In this document: positions 58,583 to 64,000 of the stretch, piece after piece
How positions within the stretch are numbered: the stretch's first letter is position 1
How the letters are laid out: every line of letters begins with the position of its first letter
Made by a program: the position numbers and the translations under genes
The notes under the pieces: model-generated
Database searches by the model: none
What the model was told of the DNA's origin: nothing
The model's input: the letters and a program-made list of their open reading frames with translations, nothing else
Assembly (NCBI RefSeq): GCF_963576615.1
Contig: NC_088713.1
Span: forward strand, 41,566,776-41,630,775
DNA: 64,000 nucleotides
Reading direction: 5' to 3'
From: Watersipora subatra
Lineage: Eukaryota > Bryozoa > Gymnolaemata > Cheilostomatida > Watersiporidae

Positions 58583-59360
58583 TGGATGGACGTCACGATT
58601 GTAACCATAAATTTTTGCACAAAATGGATATTAATAGGTTTAAGCCTGGTTTCCATATGACAGCGCAATGATAGTGCGCAGCCCAGTGATCATGCGCAAT
58701 GCATTTCTTGGGCCGCGATGCAGGGTTTCCATATTGCGCGTAGGCGCCATGCTTGCATTGGACAGGGTGGATAATTTCCTTACTTTTTTGTAGGAGAGAC
58801 ATATTTCTTCGGGAAAATTGCCCTCCGTTGCGAAATTGCGCTTTCATATGAAAACCAGGCTTATTCTTTTGTACGGGAGACCGATTTCTTCGGAACACCC
58901 CTGGCATCCGTTTGAATTGTGGGATAGGTTGAAAAGGTCTAGCGGTGTATTGTGGAATACATCATCGCACGCACCCATCGCAAGGATCCATTCTGTAGGA
59001 TCCTTGCGATCAGCGTACGCACATCGCGCGATCGTCGTGCGTTCACATTTCTATATCACAGCTGGCCTACGCACGACGTCGTGCGCCTTTTTACGAGCCT
59101 TGTGCTATTATATGGAAACCAGGCTTTAGAGAGCAACCTGGTGAAAGTTTGATTGTTCTCGTTTTTTCCAGAAATGCTCTGATAAAAACTGTGTTATTGT
59201 ATAGACCGTGTCGAAAGGATGAAAACCTTGAAATTGAGTTTTTCGATGAGAATTATAATTTCATGCTTAAGTGAACTGGATTAATGACAAACAAGCTACA
59301 GTCTATCGAGCTGATGGTTTCAGGAATGATGCCTTGCATGGGGAGATCAGATTTGTCTAC
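58583..59360 (+). pseudogene. Viral-element gene 6, split by a MITE
   Basis: A leader AAATGGATGGACGTCACGAT and a short open start (58,583-58,640) precede the MITE. After it (59,129 on) the frame reads PGESLIVLVFSRNALIKTVL, RKDENLEIEFFDENYNFMLK, then a TGA and LMTNKLQSIELM. The piece looks like a virion or regulatory protein but is not identified. Confidence 0.4.
58643..59125. mobile_element. PIF/Harbinger-like MITE inserted in viral gene 6 (TTA duplication)
   Basis: The left end TTA/AGCCTGGTTTCCATATGA starts at 58,643. The right end ATATGGAAACCAGGCT/TTA stops at 59,125. A third, internal copy of the end (CATATGAAAACCAGGC, 58,845-58,860) suggests two nested or tandem elements. The interior is GC-richer, with inverted ATCGCAAGGATCC / GGATCCTTGCGAT. 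Confidence 0.7.
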
Positions 59361-59385
59361 ACTCATTATATTTTATTCAATATAA

Positions 59386-59813
59386 ATGGCAACCGTAGTT
59401 ATTGTGATAGGTGAGGCGATTATAAACGCCCCCGATTTTACGGGTGGCAACTACTTATTTTCCCAGATTGATAGTAATGGTACCTAAAAAGAAGCAAAAA
59501 AACACAATGTCACTATAGAACAACTCAATAAAAAACAAGCCGATTACAACATCAAAAAGCGAAAAATCAAGATTGGTCAAATACCCAAATATCTAGAAAG
59601 CAAGAGGCTACCAATGAGATATAATAATTAAACTCGGCTTTTGATCTATATCAAAAATTATACGGACAAAAACCTACAGAACTTTCGCACCTGAATTTAA
59701 AGGAGCCGACATTAGACTATACACCTAGCGATGAACAGCAAAAATATGAAACCGTGTTTGTTGGAGTGGGAACAGCGGCTAGCATTGCTGGCCCAATTGC
59801 AGCTTTTAATATG
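59386..59813 (+). pseudogene. Viral-element gene 7: basic protein with C-terminal hydrophobic segment
   Basis: Starts MATVVIVIGEAIINAPDF at 59,386. TAA at 59,485 interrupts a basic region (EQLNKKQADYNIKKRKIKIG). The frame shifts near 59,630, then NLKEPTLDYTPSDEQQKYET and VFVGVGTAASIAGPIAAF end at TAA 59,813. It converges on gene 8 with a 20-base gap. Possibly membrane-associated. Unidentified. Confidence 0.45.
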
Positions 59814-59833
59814 TAAAAAATTTTTTTACATAT

Positions 59834-60684
59834 TTAAGACTTATGCGTTTGATAAGTTATTAATCCTATACCCATCCCCAGAGCCCAAAAGTGTTCAGCA
59901 AAGAATGAGACTAACTCCGCTCCACTTTTTAGTAAAGTTGATACTAAAGACCCTACTATACCGCGTAATGCTGCTGCCGCTTCTTCCGCCAACCCCTTTA
60001 AGAAAGATGCCAGTTTTTTCAAATTATCTTTTACTACGTCGTCATCTCCACCACCACTGTTTTTTCTCCTTCCAATCTTTCGATCGTAGTTTGAGCATCA
60101 GCGTTTGCGGGATCTTGTTCGAGTTTTCGTTTTTCTGCTTCAATGCCTAGCTCTACCGTTAGGAGTTTTGATGTCTGAATTGCAATGTTTCCACGGAGAG
60201 TTTGCGCCGTTTCATCTAATTCTCGTATCTAACGCTCCAAAATTCCAGATTCGCGGAGGTTTTCTAAGGTGTTAGATTGATCATCTAAACTTGCTGCAAG
60301 ATCATCGACATTTGTTTCTGTGATTAGAGGCAGTTGTTGTAGAAAATCTTCTTCTAGAATGGTCATTTCGATACTTTCTGGTTGACTAGTTACCGGTTTA
60401 AACAATCCTAAAATGCATTCGTCTTGTGTGGTAAGTTTAGGCGTGTTAAGTATAACAAAATTTTTAAGGTCACGCTTGTTGGTTAGATTTGTCCTGCTAC
60501 CATCGCTGCTCAAATATTTCAGATGATCATCTTCCATTTTCCATTTATTGTAACTAACCTCGGATGGTACACGTTCAAATCCTTGCGATTTATAATAATC
60601 TTTTACCATTAAATCTAGCCTTTGATTTTTAGTCATCCCTGGCAGGGTCGTTTCTAGAAGGAGATGAGAGTTGTAATCTTGCAT
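59834..60684 (-). pseudogene. Viral-element gene 8: coiled-coil/amphipathic-helix protein, one stop and one shift
   Basis: From MQDYNSHLLLETTLPG (60,684) the frame is open to TAG at 60,231-60,229, continues as a coiled coil (IRELDETAQTLRGNIAIQ, EAEKRKLEQDPANADAQ), shifts at a T6 run near 60,060, then encodes an amphipathic/hydrophobic end (FLKGLAEEAAAALRGIVGS, FWALGMGIGLITYQ). About 280 residues in all. It overlaps the end of gene 9. Function unknown; membrane-active virion proteins have this type of end. Confidence 0.45.
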
Positions 60685-60984
60685 TGGAAATGGCTCGCTG
60701 TATGGCTTGATTTAGTTCTTCCTCTGTTTTTGGTTTTTCATCGATGATTACAATATATTCGAGAGCAAACGTTTACATTCTGGACTCACTCTATCATTAG
60801 ATTTTGCTTGGATAATGGTATCTATTTCTAGCAATCTAGCTTGTTTTAAAATAAAATTGGCATTATTTTCCGAATCGTTGACTAAGTTTATGGGCATTTC
60901 GAATGCCGGATTATTAAACTTCTGTTGCGCAACAGATGTTTTGGGCATGTCTTCCTTATTGAAATCTCTGTCGTCTACTTCCAT
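60640..60984 (-). pseudogene. Viral-element gene 9: small acidic protein, one frameshift
   Basis: Starts MEVDDRDFNKEDMPKTSVAQ at 60,984. NFILKQARLLEIDTIIQAKS follows, then a shift near 60,750, after which the frame continues DEKPKTEEELNQAIQRAISN and overlaps the start of gene 8 in another frame. About 110 residues, no known motif. Confidence 0.4.
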
Positions 60985-61000
60985 ATTTATTATGTAATAA

Positions 61001-62162
61001 GTGTATGAAAGTGAATTAAACCACAAAGTGTCTACAAGAAATAGAAAAAGTATAAACAAGCTTATAGTACACGCGAGAGTAAACCATAGTCCATCAGAAG
61101 CAAGTCCCGGCAATGTGCTGGTTGTTAAAATGCCAAAACTAACTCAGAACAGTATCATTTATTCCCAATCGCTAAGCCTGACATATATTTTTACACTCGA
61201 TGATGGTGAAGACCAAAACTAGCGTTTCCGATCATCTTACATCAGCTATAATAGAAAACTATAAAATGATCATAAATGGAACCACTATTACAGATAATAG
61301 TAAATATAATCATCTGGCTATATATCGCGTATTTTGGTGTCCTAAAAACAAGTACAGCAAAGAGCTGACTATTAAAGGTATCCAATCCGTAGCCACTAAA
61401 AAGAAGAGACATAGTATTACCGGAGCTGCCGCTGAGACTTTTGGATCAATTCATGGTAAGAGGTATGCATTTCATTTCGAATCTTTCTTGACCGATGCGG
61501 CTTTTACTCCCAAGCTATTTATAACAATACAGAGTTTTACCTCAAGCTCGCTAGTGGAAATTACAAGCTTAAAAACATTTGCTTAGAATACGACTACATT
61601 TTCGAGTCTAGCATAGCCGCGAGTATCATACAAAAATATATAAACCCCTGGCATATTATAAACGACTATAAAACGCATACGACTAAAGATATCACAAAAG
61701 AAAAATCGTACTTTGAGATTAATGTAGTCGGTACGTTTGAGAGTCTGAGAATGATATTAGTGTTTTTTTCGAAAGCCGATTACCCCTAGCGTTGATTACC
61801 AGTATAAGAATATAAAAAACATCAAAATAGATATCGATGGAGCAACTAATCAGCTGTTTACATTCAATTATATATCTCCTTATTTGCATCAAGATTCTAA
61901 AAAGTAGTTTAAGATCACTGACAGTCGTGTTGAGAGTCAAATGAACCAAGAGTTCTTTTGGGACGACAAATATTGTTTAGTCATAGACCTAAAAACTATT
62001 GGTGACAAATGATATAGTGGCATCGGCCATGAAATTAAAGATTACATCAAGCTAAAGATTAGCAAAAAGGTTACAACCGCTGATTGCAAAGCCTTTGTGT
62101 TTTTAGTTAGCAATAGAAGAATAACATGCATCAACAATCAACTTAGTCAAATTGATCAGTAA
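61001..62162 (+). pseudogene. Viral-element gene 10: major-capsid-like (double jelly-roll type) protein, broken
   Basis: Pieces in order: NVLVVKMPKLTQNSIIYSQS (about 61,115), IIENYKMIINGTTITDNSKY, RVFWCPKNKYSKELTIKG, FYLKLASGNYKLKNICLEYD (about 61,537), SYFEINVVGTFESLRMILVF, then in another frame ATNQLFTFNYISPYLHQDSK, FFWDDKYCLVIDLKTIGDK and NRRITCINNQL to TAA at 62,162. Order, spacing and beta-rich blocks agree with the capsid proteins of Polinton/adintovirus-grade elements in invertebrate genomes as I know them, and the ATPase follows directly. At least three shifts (about 61,220, 61,515, 61,780) and several stops. The true start is unclear (61,131 has the first good ATG). Confidence 0.65.
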
Positions 62163-62188
62163 ATTTATTAAATTGGCGAGTTTAATAA

Positions 62189-62797
62189 ATGAATCAACTA
62201 TTGACAAAACATCCTCACAACGCGATAACATGCGGTAAAACAAATTCTGGCAAAGCGTATCACATTCTTAACATTGTAAAATAATTTTATTTATCCAATT
62301 TAGATTACAGATTCATTATCTGTCCGACCTTTAAAGACAACAAAACTTATGACTGTAATCGCCATCTTTGGTTGAGCAGATGCAGGGTCATCACTGACGG
62401 TAGTCTATTTCAAAATCTAGAAAACCTGATCAAAAGACATTCGAGAGGCGGAGATCTCAATGGAAAAAAGTCTTTGATTATTATTGATGATTGTAGTGCT
62501 GAAAAAGATTTAAACAAACATCGTACATCACTCAGCAAAATTGCGGTTTTTGGTTGACACGCCGATCTGACAACATGGTTTATAATGCAGCGTTACCGAT
62601 CAGCGCCCAAAGACTTAAAAAAAAATATACATTAGATTTTGGTGACTAAAAATACCTGCAAAAAGTCTTTTGAACTGTTAATGAGCAAAAATGATGTGAC
62701 ACCCTGAGAAGCACAAGACAAAATAAAACAAGGTTTGATCAACGGCATGTTGTTTATCAATGTCGATTCCGGAGAGTATCGGTGTCTGAATAAATGA
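62189..62797 (+). pseudogene. Viral-element gene 11: A32/FtsK-type genome-packaging ATPase, broken
   Basis: Would pump viral DNA into capsids. From ATG 62,189: HPHNAITCGKTNSGKAYHIL holds Walker A (GKTNSGKA), and FIICPTFKDNKTYDCNRHLW follows a TAA at 62,282-62,284. KKSLIIIDDCSAEKDLNKHR is Walker B (IIIDD). A TGA at 62,555-62,557 falls just where the conserved Arg/His sensor region resumes (HADLTTWFIMQRYRSAPKDL). A shift near 62,620 and one more TGA precede the end at 62,797. About 200 residues, close to family length. Confidence 0.8.
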
Positions 62798-62893
62798 TCG
62801 ATGTAATATTTCATCTGTCCAGAATAATGTTTTTTTTAACATTGAGTTATGTTTTATTCAAAGGCTATAGACTCGTATTTTTTGTATAATAAA

Positions 62894-63361
62894 ATGGCAG
62901 AAAAAAATGTAACATTACTCCCCAAAGAAACTGTAAATACTACATTGAGTATAGACGCGTCAAAAGAACGACTGGTAGTGGCTCAAATAAAGACTGAAGA
63001 TGATCTCAACAAAATGGGAGATCAGGAAATTAAAATGCTCTATCTCAAGCACGAATAAAGGATTATAGATAGTATGTCTAAACAGTAGACTAGATTAATT
63101 TCTAAAACGTATACAATTTTTGTTTCAAAATTACTTCCAATAGCGGATAAAACAAGTCTGGAGGACTCTCTAAACAAAGATGTGTTTCTAAATATAGCCA
63201 TAAAAGAAGTATTAATCCCGCTGTACTTTAAATAGGGAGTATTTTTAGTGTCTTTTACATTGGCTTAGAATACAGCTACCCATGTAGACTACCAAAAGTT
63301 TCAAAATAAAGCATTAATAAATGGAAAAGAAGAATCCGAATTGTGTGAAGTTCAAAAATAA
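62894..63361 (+). pseudogene. Viral-element gene 12: unidentified, four in-frame stops
   Basis: MAEKNVTLLPKETVNTTLSI starts at 62,894. TAA (63,056-63,058), TAG, TAG and TAG interrupt an otherwise single continuous frame without shifts, through SKLLPIADKTSLEDSLNK and VDYQKFQNKALINGKEESEL, to TAA at 63,361. About 155 codons. No motif recognised. Confidence 0.4.
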
Positions 63362-63362
63362 T

Positions 63363-64000
63363 TCAGAACCTAGTGATGAGCCTAAAGATCTCGCGTTCAA
63401 ACCTAGTGAGGATCAGCCAACATGCACTAAAGGTTTCTCTGTCATGCAGCCCACGACCTGATAATGGAATAAGTGATAATGGAAAAAAGAAATGACAGTG
63501 CTGGTTGTTGAAAAAGTAGTTGTCAGCAGGAATTGGCAAAATATAGTGTAATTGAAAGTTGTTCGAGATGACATAAAATAAATTTGAGGAGCATGACTTC
63601 AAAAAGGTGCATATAACAACTTCAACAAATATAGAAAAGTTAGATAAGTTCAGCAATGATCAATGAGCAATGAGTGACTGTTCTATAAGTGTAAGAGAAG
63701 ATAAAAATTCAACAGATGGACCTGGGTTCATATTGTTGGCAGCACTGAATTTATTAACAGTGTCAGGTTTGACTTGTTGGCATGTATGACATAGTTGTAT
63801 TTGAGTATTGTACGTAATAAAATGTTTCTCAATACATCCAGTACATGTGAGCTGTGATATGTTGTTGTCAAGCCTGCCTAGAAAGTTGTTACGCAGTTCT
63901 TGAAAATCAGGACAATCTAAAGATTGAAAATGAGGAATGTGATGAAAGGGGGCAGCATTGGGAAGAGCAATATTGTTTTGTGCAATATTTTTATGGTCAA
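63363..64000 (-). pseudogene. Helitron-like Rep/helicase N-terminal fragment (runs off the window)
   Basis: From 64,000 downward: PDFQELRNNFLGRLDNN, the zinc-type CTGCIEKH...LCHTCQ, then VNKFSAANNMNPGPS and LSSLTLIEQSLIAH. After a frameshift near 63,660 it reads YVISNNFQLHYILPIPADNY and FPLSLIPLSGRGLHDRE. The Cys pairs, the KFSA.N.M.PG block and the LT.IE..LIA block, in this order, are typical of the N-terminal part of Helitron-type Rep-helicase proteins. It directly abuts the viral element. Confidence 0.6.

Larger units (their letters stand above)
55996..63361. mobile_element. Decayed endogenous dsDNA-virus element (Polinton / adintovirus / PLV type)
   Basis: About 7.4 kb with some twelve small, tightly packed genes on both strands in convergent and divergent blocks, unlike the host genes. 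Two are recognisable: a major-capsid-like protein (61.0-62.16 kb) and, directly after it, an A32/FtsK-type packaging ATPase (62.19-62.80 kb). Others have membrane, coiled-coil or Pro/Lys repeat features. Almost every gene has in-frame stops or shifts, and one is split by a MITE, so the copy is dead. No DNA polymerase B, integrase or protease is visible, and I find no terminal inverted repeats. It is a fragment or a reduced relative. Confidence 0.75.

Noticed and set aside
60748-61113. Hydrophobic N-terminal extension of viral gene 9
   Set aside because: It overlaps the leader of gene 10 on the other strand; the ATG at 60,984 gives a more typical acidic start.
55996-63361. Alternative genetic code in the viral element (stops read as amino acids)
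   Set aside because: TAA, TAG and TGA all occur and there are true frameshifts as well, so decay is simpler than reassignment.

Overview
ORGANISM. The window is AT-rich nuclear DNA of an invertebrate animal. It has spliced genes with GT-AG introns (alpha-tubulin, ribosomal protein eL28, prefoldin 6), AATAAA poly(A) signals and a dense load of animal-type transposons: LINE-like reverse transcriptases, a Ty3/Gypsy element, Helitron-type Rep, pogo-like and PIF-like MITEs, and tRNA-derived SINEs. A lophotrochozoan (mollusc, brachiopod, bryozoan or annelid) is my best guess from the style of the repeats. The species cannot be read from the sequence alone.  LAYOUT. 1-6.8 kb is a graveyard of small DNA transposons and one broken LINE fragment. 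6.9-31.3 kb (+) is one large alpha-tubulin gene. I traced ten coding exons with matching phases and propose an ATG-only first exon. Its introns hold most of the MITEs, foldback repeats and a nearly intact LINE RT fragment. 31.5-36.5 kb holds a dispersed repeat with a minisatellite, a decayed Gypsy gag region, SINE-like pieces and two related hairpins. 37.1-41.5 kb (+) is RPL28 (eL28). 42.2-45.05 kb (+) is PFDN6. Converging on it, 46.77-45.06 kb (-) is a single-coding-exon SOCS-box protein. 47.7-49.5 kb holds P-element/THAP-like transposase debris and a hAT-like terminus. 49.5-52.1 kb (-) is the 3' part of a Gypsy element with integrase and an extra ORF in the env position. 52.1-53.5 kb is a second copy of the minisatellite repeat, followed by a 1.6-kb near-perfect palindrome (53.46-55.07 kb) and a CT-rich microsatellite. 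56.0-63.4 kb is a decayed endogenous element of large-DNA-virus type (Polinton / adintovirus / Polinton-like virus grade). 63.4-64.0 kb (-) is a Helitron-like Rep fragment cut by the window edge.  HOW IT WORKS TOGETHER. The host genes are housekeeping genes: microtubule subunit, ribosome, and a tubulin/actin-folding co-chaperone (prefoldin). The alpha-tubulin is unusual. The acetylatable Lys40 is replaced by Met, and the acidic EEY-type tail is replaced by a basic, Ser/Arg/Asn-rich tail of about 55 residues on its own exon. The viral element keeps a morphogenesis block (major-capsid-like protein, packaging ATPase, membrane/coiled-coil proteins) of about twelve tightly packed genes on both strands. 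Nearly all are broken by stops or frameshifts, and one is split by a MITE with a TTA duplication. I see no polymerase or integrase for it inside the window.
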